Below are positions 40,941-50,511 of a stretch of 64,000 nt of DNA, one piece after another. The DNA is taken from contig JAISKF010000001.1 of the NCBI GenBank assembly GCA_031261005.1, positions 1 through 64,000 on the forward strand. The letters run 5' to 3'. Within the stretch, counting starts at the first letter, position 1, and each line of letters begins with the position of its first letter. A program made the translations under genes and the position numbers. Below the pieces are notes generated by a model. It saw only the letters and a list, made by a program, of their open reading frames with translations. It made no database searches and was not told where the DNA came from. This DNA is from Enterobacteriaceae bacterium. Lineage in GTDB: Bacteria; Pseudomonadota; Gammaproteobacteria; Enterobacterales; Enterobacteriaceae.

Positions 40941-42329
40941 ATTTTTACCCGCGTAGCTAATTTTTGCCGCAAGGTACTCATTAGAGAACCTGACTCAGAC
41001 ACGCAGCAAAAAAACCACACACAAAATGATGTGGTGATTATTCCTCGTGCACAGCACACGATTTCCCGTCAGAACATTAGTGATAATGCCCTGAAAGTGC
41101 TTTTCCGGTTAAATAAATCCGGTTATCAAGCCTATCTGGTCGGCGGCGGTGTCCGCGATCTGCTGCTGAATAAAAAACCGAAAGATTTTGACATCACCAC
41201 TAATGCCACGCCGGAACAAGTGCGGAAACTATTCCGTAATTGTCGCCTGATTGGGCGGCGTTTCCGTCTGGCGCATATTATGTTTGGTCCTGAAATTATA
41301 GAAGTGGCGACTTTCCGCGGCGGACATAGCGAAAGTAACGATAAGGACGAAGCCCAACAAGCAAATACCGGTATGCTGCTGCGTGATAACGTGTATGGCA
41401 ATATCACCGAAGATGCTCATCGCCGCGATTTCACCATCAATAGCCTGTATTACAGCGCCGATGATTTCACGCTGCGCGATTTTACCGGCGGTCTGCAAGA
41501 TTTACAGCAAGGAATTATCCGCCTGATTGGTGATCCTGAAACACGCTATCGTGAAGATCCGGTCAGAATGCTGCGCGCGGTACGTTTTGCCGCCAAGCTG
41601 GAGATGGAAATCGAGCCAGCAACCGCAGAACCGATCGAACGTTTAGCGCATCTGCTCAATGATATTCCGCCAGCGCGCCTGTTTGAAGAAGCGCTGAAAT
41701 TGCTGCAAGCAGGGCAAGGCTATCAGACTTATTTATTGCTGCGTAAATATCATCTCTTTAAGACGCTGTTCCCTATTCTGGATAAACATTTCACGCCGCA
41801 AGGCGACAGCAATATGGAGCGCATTCTCACCCAAGTGCTGAAAAATACCGATAATCGCTTGCAGGCTGGCAAACGAGTAAATCCGGCATTTTTATTTGCC
41901 GTGATGCTATGGTATCCGTTAGTGGAATATGCTCAAAAAATCGCTCAGGAAAGCGGCTTAATGTATTACGATGCTTTCGCGCTGGCGATGAATGACATTC
42001 TGGACGAACAGTGCCGCACCTTAACCATTCCTAAACGCATTACTTCACTGATGCGAGACATCTGGCAATTACAGCTAAGATTATCGCGCCGTCAGGGGAA
42101 ACGCGCGTACAAACTGATGGAACACCCTAAATTCCGCGCGGCATTTGATCTGTTACAACTGCGCGGCGATATTGAAAAAGGTGAACTGCAAAAGCTAAGT
42201 ATCTGGTGGGACGAATTCCAAAAAGCTGAAATACCGCGTCAAAAATCGATGCTGAATTCACTTGGCGAAGAGCCAACGCGCTACCGCAAACCAAGACGCC
42301 CGCGCAAACCACCAACTGCGAAGCAGTAA
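40941..42329 (+). CDS. pcnB: Poly(A) polymerase I with an AUU start codon
   Basis: Adds poly(A) tails that promote RNA decay and controls copy number of ColE1-type plasmids. No ATG, GTG or TTG exists near the true N-terminus. The conserved sequence [12 protein letters not shown] (E. coli [13 protein letters not shown]) is preceded by ATT at 40941, with GAGGTG 4 bases upstream. E. coli pcnB is a known case of AUU initiation, so this start is chosen; GTG at 41031 would cut off 30 conserved-region residues. The product has 462 residues (E. coli 465). The nucleotidyltransferase motif LVGGGVRD and catalytic D82/D84 in KDFDITT are intact; the C-terminus is Arg/Lys/Pro-rich. Confidence 0.93.
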   Translation: MFTRVANFCRKVLIREPDSDTQQKNHTQNDVVIIPRAQHTISRQNISDNALKVLFRLNKSGYQAYLVGGGVRDLLLNKKPKDFDITTNATPEQVRKLFRNCRLIGRRFRLAHIMFGPEIIEVATFRGGHSESNDKDEAQQANTGMLLRDNVYGNITEDAHRRDFTINSLYYSADDFTLRDFTGGLQDLQQGIIRLIGDPETRYREDPVRMLRAVRFAAKLEMEIEPATAEPIERLAHLLNDIPPARLFEEALKLLQAGQGYQTYLLLRKYHLFKTLFPILDKHFTPQGDSNMERILTQVLKNTDNRLQAGKRVNPAFLFAVMLWYPLVEYAQKIAQESGLMYYDAFALAMNDILDEQCRTLTIPKRITSLMRDIWQLQLRLSRRQGKRAYKLMEHPKFRAAFDLLQLRGDIEKGELQKLSIWWDEFQKAEIPRQKSMLNSLGEEPTRYRKPRRPRKPPTAKQ

Positions 42330-42335
42330 GACAAA

Positions 42336-42484
42336 CGTTATATTATTACGATAAATTTCAAATAATTATGTGATTTTATAGGGGCGGTTGTTAACCGCCC
42401 GTTAATTCCGCCGTCACTTAACGGGCGATAGGTTGCCGCTTTTACGAATTATTTTATTATCAATCGATTAACCTATAACTTTGC
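42336..42484. repeat. TA-ended hairpin repeat, copy 8
   Basis: Lacks the outermost ends. Core arms are GGGGCGGTTGTTAACCGCCC and GGGCGATAGGTTGCCGC; the first arm uses GGCGGTT/AACCGCC, a paired change from GGCGGCA/TGCCGCC. It separates pcnB from folK, which are adjacent in E. coli. Confidence 0.75.
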
Positions 42485-42516
42485 AGTAACTCCCTGCCTC
42501 AACGAGGAATCACGCC

Positions 42517-43002
42517 ATGACTCAAGTTTTTATCGCTTTAGGCAGCAATCTTAATCAGCCGTTAGCACAAGTTGAAGCGGCGCTGAATGCAATCCGGCAG
42601 ATCCCTCATACCCGACTGATTAACTGCTCCCGTTTTTATCGCACTAAACCATTAGGACCGCAGGATCAGCCGGATTATTTAAATGCCGTCGTTGAATTAG
42701 AAACAGAACTAGAGCCAGAACAACTGCTGAACGCCACACAAGCGATTGAACTGAATCAGGGCAGAGTACGAAAAGAGGAACGCTGGGGAGCGCGTACACT
42801 GGATTTAGATATTCTGCTGTTTGGCAATCAAACCATCAACACTCCTCGCCTGACCATACCGCATTACGATATGCACAACCGCGCATTTATGCTCTACCCT
42901 TTGGCTGATATTGCGCCCGATTTAATCTTTCCTGATACAACGCCGCTGGCACAATTACTTGCTCAAATCCCGCCTGATGGACTGGCATTATGGTTTTCTT
43001 GA
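42517..43002 (+). CDS. folK: 6-hydroxymethyl-7,8-dihydropterin pyrophosphokinase
   Basis: Transfers pyrophosphate from ATP to the pterin in folate synthesis (cytosol). It has 161 residues (E. coli 159). Conserved motifs are ALGSNLNQP, FYRTKPLGPQDQPDYLNAV, the catalytic loop region EERWGARTLDLDIL and LTIPHYDMHNRAFML. Start ATG 42517 with ACGAGGAATC upstream. E. coli has panBCD next; here an autotransporter follows. Confidence 0.96.
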   Translation: MTQVFIALGSNLNQPLAQVEAALNAIRQIPHTRLINCSRFYRTKPLGPQDQPDYLNAVVELETELEPEQLLNATQAIELNQGRVRKEERWGARTLDLDILLFGNQTINTPRLTIPHYDMHNRAFMLYPLADIAPDLIFPDTTPLAQLLAQIPPDGLALWFS

Positions 43003-43028
43003 TGATGATAGAAAATAAATAGAGCCAT

Positions 43029-43085
43029 AGATTAATAATAAAAAATAATTTGTAGCGGCGGTATTCTGTCGCTCGTTGAATACAA
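43029..43085. repeat. TA-ended hairpin repeat, copy 9 (fragment)
   Basis: Reads ATTAATAATAAAAAATAATT, then TGTAGCGGCGGTATTCTGTC with part of one hairpin arm. The remainder is lost or degraded. Confidence 0.5.
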
Positions 43086-43138
43086 TGAAAATATTAACAT
43101 GCGTTATTATCATTAATGAAAATATAATATTGTTTATT

Positions 43139-43262
43139 TAACCTGAAAAATAATAAAGAATAATTCGTAGGGGTGGCAGATTGCTGCCCGCTAAATGACG
43201 GTGGAATCAACGGGCGGTTAACAACCGCCCCTACGGAAAATGACATAATTATTTTCTATTTT
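43139..43262. repeat. TA-ended hairpin repeat, copy 10
   Basis: Starts TAACCTGAAAAATAATAAAG, with part of the left AT-rich arm deleted. Core arms are GGCAGATTGCTGCC and GGGCGGTTAACAACCGCCC, both self-complementary. Outer arms GTAGGGGTGG and CCGCCCCTAC pair with one mismatch. The far end is truncated. Confidence 0.75.
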
Positions 43263-43584
43263 AATAAACTTAATTATTTTATTTATTTGCACATTACTTT
43301 TTATAAATAAAAAACCAACATCATCATACAATTTATTATTAATAATTAAATAGTTATCTTATTAATAAAATTTATTATATAACTGTATCAAATTTCTTAT
43401 CCGTAAATAATAAATCATCATGATAGTCTTATTGTGCAATTAACTTCACCGTACAAATTAAATTAATATTTAACATTATAACCAATATGTTTTATTGGTG
43501 TTTTTGCTGTCTATTTTTAATGCAAAATTAACTCATTAGTGTAATTAATTTGATTTGTATAGCTATAAATTAATGGACTTTAAC

Positions 43585-46500
43585 ATGAAATTAAACCAGC
43601 TCACTTTAGCACTTCCGGCATTATTTGCTGTCTCACTTGCCAGCTATGCGGCTGATGATGTGCCGCCGACCTCTTTTCCGCCGAAAGAAGCTACGCCGAA
43701 TATCAATGATATTATAGACGATAGCAAGAATAGTGATGCGTCATCAGTACCTTTCACGCAATGGGCAAATGATGCAAATGCCAGTATTGCTGATCATCAA
43801 TATATTAACGCACAGCAGTTAATTAGAACGTGGTTAACAACTGACGGGCAAGTGCTGAATATCAGCAATAATTCACATAGCCTGAATAATATTATTAACT
43901 CCGTACAATTGACGTTGGATAATAATAGTAGCGCGATGGGCAATACCATCAAAGGGAATGTCACTAATCCGCAAGATAATTCTAATTTTACCGGTTCATT
44001 AAGCGTTAATAACGGCAGTAAAGCCTATGATACAACAGTAGAAAGCGGCGGGAATTTAATTGTTAACCGCGACGGCGAAGCCTATACCACAACAGTAAAA
44101 AATGGCGGTGTACAAACAGTTAATTATGACGGTTATGCACAGGGAAATATTATTGACGGCGGCGTTCAACAACTCACCAGTGACGGCTATGACGACAGTA
44201 TTGACAGTCATACCCCAAGTGCTGTAAGTAAAGCCGAAGATACCAGTGTCATTAATGGCGGTAAGCAAATTATTGCTGGCGGAGAAGCCATTAATTCTTA
44301 TATTGGCAACGGTAGTTTACAACAAATTGGTACTCCTGATCATTATTTTACAAGCTCCGCTACTAATACCACACTTTATAGCGGTGCTGTGCAGGTCAAT
44401 TATGCCGGGGCTGATCAGAATACTACCGTTTATAGCGGTGCGCGTCAGATTATTGATTCTGGTTACTCTGATGGAACTCAAATTTATGGTTTGCAAATTA
44501 TTAGTAGCGTACTGCACCCGAAAAATGGCGATTGGATTAATGATGATGGGGTAACCGATGATGATGCCTATTCGAAAATAAATGAGATAAGCGACGTATT
44601 TAATGCCACTATTTATAAGGGTGGTATCCAGCGGATACAAAATGGTCAGGTCTATAATACACAGGTTTATGGCTTACAAATTGCCAGAGCAACAGAAATT
44701 AGCTTAATTAATGGTCAACTGGTTGAATCTAATAAGTGCATAAGTTACTCCGGTGATAACAACTGTCTGAGCAGCGGTATAGATTCTGAAATCTGGGTTA
44801 CTGATTCCACTATTTATGCTGGTGGTGAACAATATATCGGAGCTTGGGCTAGAGCCAGAGGAACAATAGCTAATGGAGGCAGTCAATTTATTGAAAAATA
44901 TGGAATAAGTGATGATACCACTATTCTTAATGGCGGTTCATCTTATATCGCTAATGGTGGATTAGCTTTTAATATCGATGTTGTTGATGGCTCTTTAACA
45001 TTACAAGGTGGTGATATGAGCCCATTCTGGAACTTAATTAGAGGAAAAGGCGGTTATGCAGACAATGTTAATCTCGAAAGTGAACATTCAACCATTTATA
45101 TTGAACATAATGCAGATACCCGTGAATCTACAGCAACTATCAGAGAACTGACGAATAACGGAGGCTCAATTATCTTCGGTCGCCGTGACGGCAGTGATGC
45201 AGGTAAATACAGTCAGTTAGATATGTACAGCTTATCCGGTAACGGCACATTTGTGATGCACACCAATATCAATGGCGGGCAAGGCGATTTTCTGAATATC
45301 GGTGTTCAATATAGCGGCGATTTTTATTATCCAGATGAAGAGCCTACCATCGGCTATTATTCTGATGGTGCACCAATTTCAGGCAATCATAACGTTAAAG
45401 TGATGGATATGGGGCAAGAGCTGCGAGCTTCTGCCGATGGGCTTGATCCTCATCACCTGATTCATGCTTATGGCAGTGCGGCTGACAGCTTCAAACTGGT
45501 TAACGGCAGCGTCGATCTCGGTGCATATAAATATTATTTAGTGCAAGGTAAAGGCGATGATACCGATAACTGGTACTTGTCACCAACCAAAGTATGGACT
45601 GATCCTACCGATCCAAATAACAACATTAAACCGCTGCACCCTGTTGTTGATCCTGTTCCGACAAAACCCGATGAACCAGGCAAACCTGATGAACCAAGTC
45701 AGCCGGAGCAACCGAATAAACCTGACGAACCAAGTAAACCGGAGCAGCCAAACAAACCTGACGAACCAAGTCAGCCTGCTGAACCAGGTAAACCAGAGCA
45801 ACCAAATAAACCGGCTGACCCAGTGCAACCGCAAAATCCGGTTGTGCCGCCAACCGCGCCAAAACCGAATGATCCGCCAGCGTCAAAACCTGAACTTTCT
45901 GACAGCGCCAAAGCAGTAATGGCAATGGCGAACGTGACACCAACCATCTGGGACGGCGAGTTATCCACGTTAAGAACGCGCTTAGGCGAAGTACGAGATG
46001 AGCGCGCTCACTCAGAAAATGCGTGGGGAAAATACATCACCAGCCGCTATCGTGTTTCAACGGATAATGTGGGTTATCGTCAGGATATGAACGGCGTGAT
46101 GCTCGGCGGCGATCACACTGTCGAGCTGGAAAATGCGCGTTTACTACTCGGCGGTTTATTCTCGTACACACATTCGGAGCTGGATTCCCATCACGGAGAC
46201 GGCAGCGTCGATAGCTACGGTTTAGGTGCTTATGCAACCTGGCTGCATGAAAGCGGTTACTACGTTGACGGTGTGTTAAAAGTGAACCATTTCAGAACGC
46301 AAAACAGCGCCGACTTTAACGATGGCTCAACCAACGCCAAAGATAATACTTTCGGCTACGGCGGTTCACTTGAGTTTGGTAAACATATCAAACTGGAAAG
46401 CTACTTTATCGAACCGTACATTATCGGCGATATTTTTCGCGGCGAATCAACCGGCTACAAATGGTCTAGCGGCATGAAAGTGAAAGCAGACAAAGCGCAA

Positions 46501-46800
46501 TCGCTGAAAGCCGAAGCGGGTACAACCTTTGGTAAATTGTTTGTTCTGGACAACGGCGCACAATTTAAACCTTACGGGCGTTTAGCCATCAGCCACGAGT
46601 TCCAGAAAAACAACGACGTAATTATCAACGAAACCGAACATTTCGATAACGATATGTCCGGTACAGTAGGTAAATACGGCGTAGGTTTAACCGCACAATT
46701 GACCGATCAATGGGAAACGTACACCGAAATTAACTACTCAAAAGGCAACCATATCGAAACACCATACAGCGGGCAAATCGGAATCCGCTATAGTTTCTGA
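43585..46800 (+). CDS. AIDA-like autotransporter adhesin
   Basis: Type Va secreted surface protein, 1,071 residues from ATG 43585. Signal peptide MKLNQLTLALPALFAVSLASYA. The passenger (about 25-690) carries degenerate beta-helix repeats of the NGGxQxV/SGxxxxT kind (GGVQTVNYDGYA, NGGKQIIAGGEA, SGARQIIDSGY). A linker of about 80 residues is built of a repeated 12-residue unit (DEPSQPEQPNKP and variants). The C-terminal ~270 residues are the outer-membrane beta-barrel ending in QIGIRYSF. Two cysteines (KCISYSGDNNC) lie mid-passenger, rare in this class. It replaces panBCD downstream of folK. A hairpin follows as terminator. Binding target unknown. Confidence 0.92.
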   Translation: MKLNQLTLALPALFAVSLASYAADDVPPTSFPPKEATPNINDIIDDSKNSDASSVPFTQWANDANASIADHQYINAQQLIRTWLTTDGQVLNISNNSHSLNNIINSVQLTLDNNSSAMGNTIKGNVTNPQDNSNFTGSLSVNNGSKAYDTTVESGGNLIVNRDGEAYTTTVKNGGVQTVNYDGYAQGNIIDGGVQQLTSDGYDDSIDSHTPSAVSKAEDTSVINGGKQIIAGGEAINSYIGNGSLQQIGTPDHYFTSSATNTTLYSGAVQVNYAGADQNTTVYSGARQIIDSGYSDGTQIYGLQIISSVLHPKNGDWINDDGVTDDDAYSKINEISDVFNATIYKGGIQRIQNGQVYNTQVYGLQIARATEISLINGQLVESNKCISYSGDNNCLSSGIDSEIWVTDSTIYAGGEQYIGAWARARGTIANGGSQFIEKYGISDDTTILNGGSSYIANGGLAFNIDVVDGSLTLQGGDMSPFWNLIRGKGGYADNVNLESEHSTIYIEHNADTRESTATIRELTNNGGSIIFGRRDGSDAGKYSQLDMYSLSGNGTFVMHTNINGGQGDFLNIGVQYSGDFYYPDEEPTIGYYSDGAPISGNHNVKVMDMGQELRASADGLDPHHLIHAYGSAADSFKLVNGSVDLGAYKYYLVQGKGDDTDNWYLSPTKVWTDPTDPNNNIKPLHPVVDPVPTKPDEPGKPDEPSQPEQPNKPDEPSKPEQPNKPDEPSQPAEPGKPEQPNKPADPVQPQNPVVPPTAPKPNDPPASKPELSDSAKAVMAMANVTPTIWDGELSTLRTRLGEVRDERAHSENAWGKYITSRYRVSTDNVGYRQDMNGVMLGGDHTVELENARLLLGGLFSYTHSELDSHHGDGSVDSYGLGAYATWLHESGYYVDGVLKVNHFRTQNSADFNDGSTNAKDNTFGYGGSLEFGKHIKLESYFIEPYIIGDIFRGESTGYKWSSGMKVKADKAQSLKAEAGTTFGKLFVLDNGAQFKPYGRLAISHEFQKNNDVIINETEHFDNDMSGTVGKYGVGLTAQLTDQWETYTEINYSKGNHIETPYSGQIGIRYSF

Positions 46801-46819
46801 TGATTGTTAAACCACGATA

Positions 46820-46854
46820 AAACTAACGGGCGGCAAATTGCTGCCCGTTAGTTT
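46820..46854 (+). terminator. Repeat-like hairpin after the autotransporter
   Basis: A perfect 12-bp stem AAACTAACGGGC/GCCCGTTAGTTT enclosing GGCAAATTGCT. It resembles one isolated arm of the TA-ended repeat family and probably serves as terminator for the autotransporter and, reversed, for yadE. Confidence 0.6.
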
Positions 46855-46888
46855 CACAGAATGGCAAATGCTCGTTTTCTCGCGTATT

Positions 46889-48196
46889 TTAATCCTGATT
46901 CGGCGCGATCGGTTTAATTTTAAAAGTAGAGTTACTAATACGTTCCGCCATATCGCTGATTGAATCTGAACGTAAAATATACAAGCGTTTCAGAGTAAAT
47001 GGATTATCGCCCGGTCTGACTTTTCCTTTTACCGTTGTGACTGCCATGTGATAGTTAGCCTGTTTGGTTGCCTGAATCGCGTTTTCATCATAGCCGCCGA
47101 ATGGGTAAGAGACATAAATCACGCGCGGATTAAACTGGCTCAAAGCACGGCTTGAACGTTCGAGATCCAGCTCAATATTATGTTCGCTGCGGCTCAATAA
47201 TACAGGGCGTTTCTTCTCAGCGAAACGATGCAGGAAATGGGTGTGTGATTGAATATCGAACACGTCCCGAATGTGTTCCAGTTCACTGATACTCATAAAC
47301 TGCAAGCTATTAGAATCCCACGCTTGCGGGTGGCGTTTAATGCGTGAAGAAATAATAAACGCGGTTGCTTCAAAATCGTATTTTTTCAATATTGGATAAG
47401 CGTAGCGATAAACCGATTTCAGCCCGTCATCAAAGGTCAGCACGACTGCTTTAGCCGGAAGATTGATGGTATTTTTAACGTAACCCTCCAACTGATACAT
47501 AGAGATCGTTTGATAGCCCGCTTGTTTCAGATAAGCCATTTGGCTATCAAAAGCGGTATTCGATGTTGTGGTTGAGGTATTGCGGAAATTGATATTTTCT
47601 TTATCCGTCAGAATATGGTGATAAGTCAGTACGGGTAAGCCGTCATCAGGCTCGCAGTCCGTTGCAAGAATATATTTCGCATTATCACCGATATTAATTT
47701 CATACCAAAGCTCACCATCACTGCCGCTTAATCTGCCAATAATCGGATAACGCAGGTTCGCTTCCAGCATACCGAAAACAGAGCTGTTCTCTTTTGGCTG
47801 GTTATAGATCGGCGTTTGCTGCACAGTGATTAAGTTCTGATTAATTTTCCGCTGATTTGCCAGCGCAATTTTCAGATCTTTTTTCGAAGTTTTAGCGGGT
47901 GTAACGGCACTCTGCGGAATGAATCCATAAGCGTTACCAAAAGTGAATTGGTAATTATCCGAATCTGTAGCATAAACTAATATTTCGTCATCTTTATTCA
48001 GATGACCTACTTTCATAATTTGATCACCAATCTGTGCAGATACATCGGTCTCAGCAACAACACGAACCTGAACGGGTGTGACTTCTTCCTGTGGATTATC
48101 GCGACTTTCAACTTCCGCCAGCGCGTAATTTTGTGCTGCCAAAATCATAAATAAAGGAAGTGCAATCAATGCAATGAAAAAACGTTTGAAGCTCAT
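46889..48196 (-). CDS. yadE: Exported polysaccharide deacetylase (YadE-like)
   Basis: NodB-fold carbohydrate esterase, 435 residues from ATG 48196. Signal peptide MSFKRFFIALIALPLFMILA... ends near YALA. Residues about 35-180 form an SH3-like region. The deacetylase domain starts at VLTYHHIL, with metal and catalytic residues in LTFDDG and SHTHFLH and the late YPFGGYDENA motif. Placement next to yadHG, can and hpt matches E. coli yadE. Substrate unknown; N-acetylated glycans are likely from the fold. The frame upstream of 48196 has no signal-like start. Confidence 0.88.
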   Translation of the reverse strand: MSFKRFFIALIALPLFMILAAQNYALAEVESRDNPQEEVTPVQVRVVAETDVSAQIGDQIMKVGHLNKDDEILVYATDSDNYQFTFGNAYGFIPQSAVTPAKTSKKDLKIALANQRKINQNLITVQQTPIYNQPKENSSVFGMLEANLRYPIIGRLSGSDGELWYEINIGDNAKYILATDCEPDDGLPVLTYHHILTDKENINFRNTSTTTSNTAFDSQMAYLKQAGYQTISMYQLEGYVKNTINLPAKAVVLTFDDGLKSVYRYAYPILKKYDFEATAFIISSRIKRHPQAWDSNSLQFMSISELEHIRDVFDIQSHTHFLHRFAEKKRPVLLSRSEHNIELDLERSSRALSQFNPRVIYVSYPFGGYDENAIQATKQANYHMAVTTVKGKVRPGDNPFTLKRLYILRSDSISDMAERISNSTFKIKPIAPNQD

Positions 48197-48431
48197 AATG
48201 ATATATTTCTTATGGAAATGAACACGGCTGGAAATACTATGTATATCCGTGCCTATACACGACAATCCGTTGTATGAGCGCCTGATGATCTTATTTTTAC
48301 CAATAACACCGGATCACCTGACAAAAGAACCGCTGGATTAACAATCACCAGCGGTAATATTCTATGCTGATTAAAATAAGTTTCAATATCAGCGCTTGTC
48401 TGCGATCAATATTTATGCACTGACTTTTAAT

Positions 48432-48611
48432 TAACCGAAGGTTCGGATAAACATATGGTAAAAATGTAGGTTAATAGATTGATAATAAATAATAATTCGT
48501 ATGGGCGGCAACCTGCCGCCCGCATTAACAACGCGGTGGGTTCACGGGCGACAGGTTGTCGCCCCTACGAAAAAAAAATCACATAATTATTTGAAATTTA
48601 TCGTAATAATC
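48432..48611. repeat. TA-ended hairpin repeat, copy 11 (tandem, left)
   Basis: Left end TAACCGAAGGTTCGGATAA. Core arms GGGCGGCAACCTGCCGCCC and GGGCGACAGGTTGTCGCCCC are each perfectly self-complementary but differ from each other by a compensated pair. It ends in ATTTATCGTAATAAT, and its outer terminal repeat is replaced by the start of the next copy. Confidence 0.85.
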
Positions 48612-48816
48612 TAACCTCAAATTTAGATAAGAAAATAGTAAAAAGATAGGTTAATAAATTGATAATAAAGAATAATTCGTAGGGGCGGCAACCTGCCGCC
48701 CGCCTTAACAACGCGGTGGGTTCACGGGCGGCAGGTTGCCGCTTCTACGAAAAAAAACCACATAATTATTTGAAATTTATCGTAATAATATAACCAGTTA
48801 TCCAAATCTCAGATTA
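48612..48816. repeat. TA-ended hairpin repeat, copy 12 (tandem, right, full length)
   Basis: Left end TAACCTCAAATTTAGATAAG and right end TTATCCAAATCTCAGATTAA are inverted repeats. Core arms GGCGGCAACCTGCCGCC and GGCGGCAGGTTGCCGC. About 205 bp; the right end touches the yadH stop codon. Confidence 0.85.
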
Positions 48817-48817
48817 A

Positions 48818-49588
48818 TTAACTCCGCAAACCTCTGCCGCGAGAAATCAACCACCAGCTCAACAGGTAAAAAACCACAGTAAAGGCAATCAATACGCTAA
48901 ACGTTAAAGTTAGCGAGACATCTGAAATCCCCAGAAAACCGAAACGAAAGCCGCTGATCATATAAACAATTGGATTGATTTTAGAAATCGCCTGCCAGAT
49001 TGGCGGCAACAATGTTAATGAATAAAAAACGCCGCCTAAATAAGTTAACGGGGTTAATACGAAAGTTGGCACAATGCTAATGTCATCAAAACTTTCGGCA
49101 AAAATCGCGTTGACCAATCCGCCTAATGAAAACAATACCGAAGTTAACAACAGCGTAACAGCGATCACCCACCATGAATGAACATCTAGCGCGACGAAAA
49201 ACAGAGAAACCAGCGTAACTAAGATGCCGACACAAATCCCGCGCGCTACGCCGCCGCCGACAAAGCCGAGAATGATAATATGCGTCGGCACTGGCGCAAC
49301 CAGCAATTCTTCGATGCTATGCTGATATTTCGCGCCGAAAAATGATGAAGCCACGTTGGAATAGGAGTTAGTAATCACTGACATCATGATCAAACCAGGA
49401 ACGATAAACTGCATATAATCAACACCCTGCATATCGCCAATGCGTGAGCCGATCAGATTCCCGAAAATGATAAAATAGAGCGTCATGGTGATCACCGGCG
49501 GAACTAAAGTCTGAATCCAGATGCGGCCAAAACGGGTCACTTCTTTAATCCAGATACTTTTTAACGCAATCCAATACAACTGAATCAT
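48818..49588 (-). CDS. yadH: ABC-2 transporter permease
   Basis: Inner-membrane subunit of a YadGH ABC exporter, 256 residues, six predicted membrane helices; length and sequence match E. coli YadH (256 aa). Typical segments are TRFGRIWIQTLVPPVITMTLYF and NPIVYMISGFRFGFLG. The start overlaps the yadG stop by 4 bases, so the two are coupled. Substrate unknown. Confidence 0.94.
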   Translation of the reverse strand: MIQLYWIALKSIWIKEVTRFGRIWIQTLVPPVITMTLYFIIFGNLIGSRIGDMQGVDYMQFIVPGLIMMSVITNSYSNVASSFFGAKYQHSIEELLVAPVPTHIIILGFVGGGVARGICVGILVTLVSLFFVALDVHSWWVIAVTLLLTSVLFSLGGLVNAIFAESFDDISIVPTFVLTPLTYLGGVFYSLTLLPPIWQAISKINPIVYMISGFRFGFLGISDVSLTLTFSVLIAFTVVFYLLSWWLISRGRGLRS

Positions 49589-50511
49589 TCCGTTTCTTCC
49601 TTATAATCATGCACCAAATGAACAAACAGCTCTTCCAACCGATTCGCTTTATTACGCATACTCACAATAGATACACCTTGTGCACTAAGCTGAGAAAATA
49701 CGCTGTTTAGCCCCTGCCCGCGTTTAACATCAACTTCCAGCGTTGCGGTATCCACCAAACGGCTGATATAACCCTCTAACTGAGGGATCGGGCTTTTTGG
49801 TGCTAAATCAAGAATAAACGTCTCTGATTTGAGTTTCGCCAGCAGCTCTCGCATTGAGGTATTTTCCACCAGTTCACCCTGCCGGATAATGCCGATATTG
49901 CGGCAAAGCATTTCAGCTTCTTCCAGATAGTGCGTAGTCAAAATGATGGTAATGCCTTGCTGATTCAACTCTTTAAGGAACTGCCACATTGAGCGGCGTA
50001 GTTCAATATCTACGCCAGCAGTTGGCTCATCAAGGATCAGCAGCTTAGGTTGGTGCATCAACGCCCGCGCAATCATCAAACGGCGTTTCATTCCGCCGGA
50101 AAGACGCATCGCTTTGTCATTGCGCTTATCCCACAGTTCCAGCCGTTGCAGATAGGTTTTAGCACGAGTAAGTGCTTCCTGACGCGGCACACCGTAATAT
50201 CCCGCTTGCGTCACGACAATCTGCATCACCGTTTCAAACGGATTAAAGTTAAATTCTTGCGGCACTAAACCGAGCTGACGTTTGGCATTTACCAAATCAT
50301 TATCAATGTCATAGCCAAACACGCGCACATGACCTGCGGTTTTATTCACCAATGAGCTGATTATGCCAATAGTAGTGGATTTACCCGCGCCGTTAGGTCC
50401 TAGCAGCGCATAGAAATCGCCCGCTTCCACATTAAGATTGATACCGCGCAACGCTTGCACACCGCCCGTATATACTTTACTTAGCTGTGATAACTCCAAT
50501 GCGTATGTCAT
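49585..50511 (-). CDS. yadG: ABC transporter ATP-binding protein
   Basis: Cytosolic ATPase of the YadGH exporter, 308 residues, as E. coli YadG. Walker A GPNGAGKST is at 38-46, the signature LSGGMKRRL follows, and Walker B is LLILDEPTAGVD with the switch histidine in TTHYLEEAE. A C-terminal ~80-residue extension is typical of drug/daunorubicin-type exporters. Divergent from can. Confidence 0.94.
   Translation of the reverse strand: MTYALELSQLSKVYTGGVQALRGINLNVEAGDFYALLGPNGAGKSTTIGIISSLVNKTAGHVRVFGYDIDNDLVNAKRQLGLVPQEFNFNPFETVMQIVVTQAGYYGVPRQEALTRAKTYLQRLELWDKRNDKAMRLSGGMKRRLMIARALMHQPKLLILDEPTAGVDIELRRSMWQFLKELNQQGITIILTTHYLEEAEMLCRNIGIIRQGELVENTSMRELLAKLKSETFILDLAPKSPIPQLEGYISRLVDTATLEVDVKRGQGLNSVFSQLSAQGVSIVSMRNKANRLEELFVHLVHDYKEETE

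Larger units (their letters stand above)
43003..43584. other. Gene-free region before the autotransporter
   Basis: 582 bp, very AT-rich, containing two repeat copies (43029-43085 and 43139-43262) and the presumed promoter of the autotransporter. No reading frame with coding character. Confidence 0.7.
48197..48817. other. yadE-yadH intergenic region filled with repeats
   Basis: 621 bp without genes. The first ~230 bp is the yadE upstream region; the rest is two complete TA-ended repeats in tandem, ending directly at the yadH stop codon. Confidence 0.75.

Noticed and set aside
45580-45943. Long overlapping frames on both strands in the autotransporter linker
   Set aside because: They arise from the low-complexity Pro/Glu/Lys repeat coding sequence and have repetitive, unnatural composition.
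48432-48816. Tandem repeats considered as a CRISPR array
   Set aside because: Two units of about 200 bp with no short unique spacers; the structure is a transposon-like palindrome, not CRISPR.
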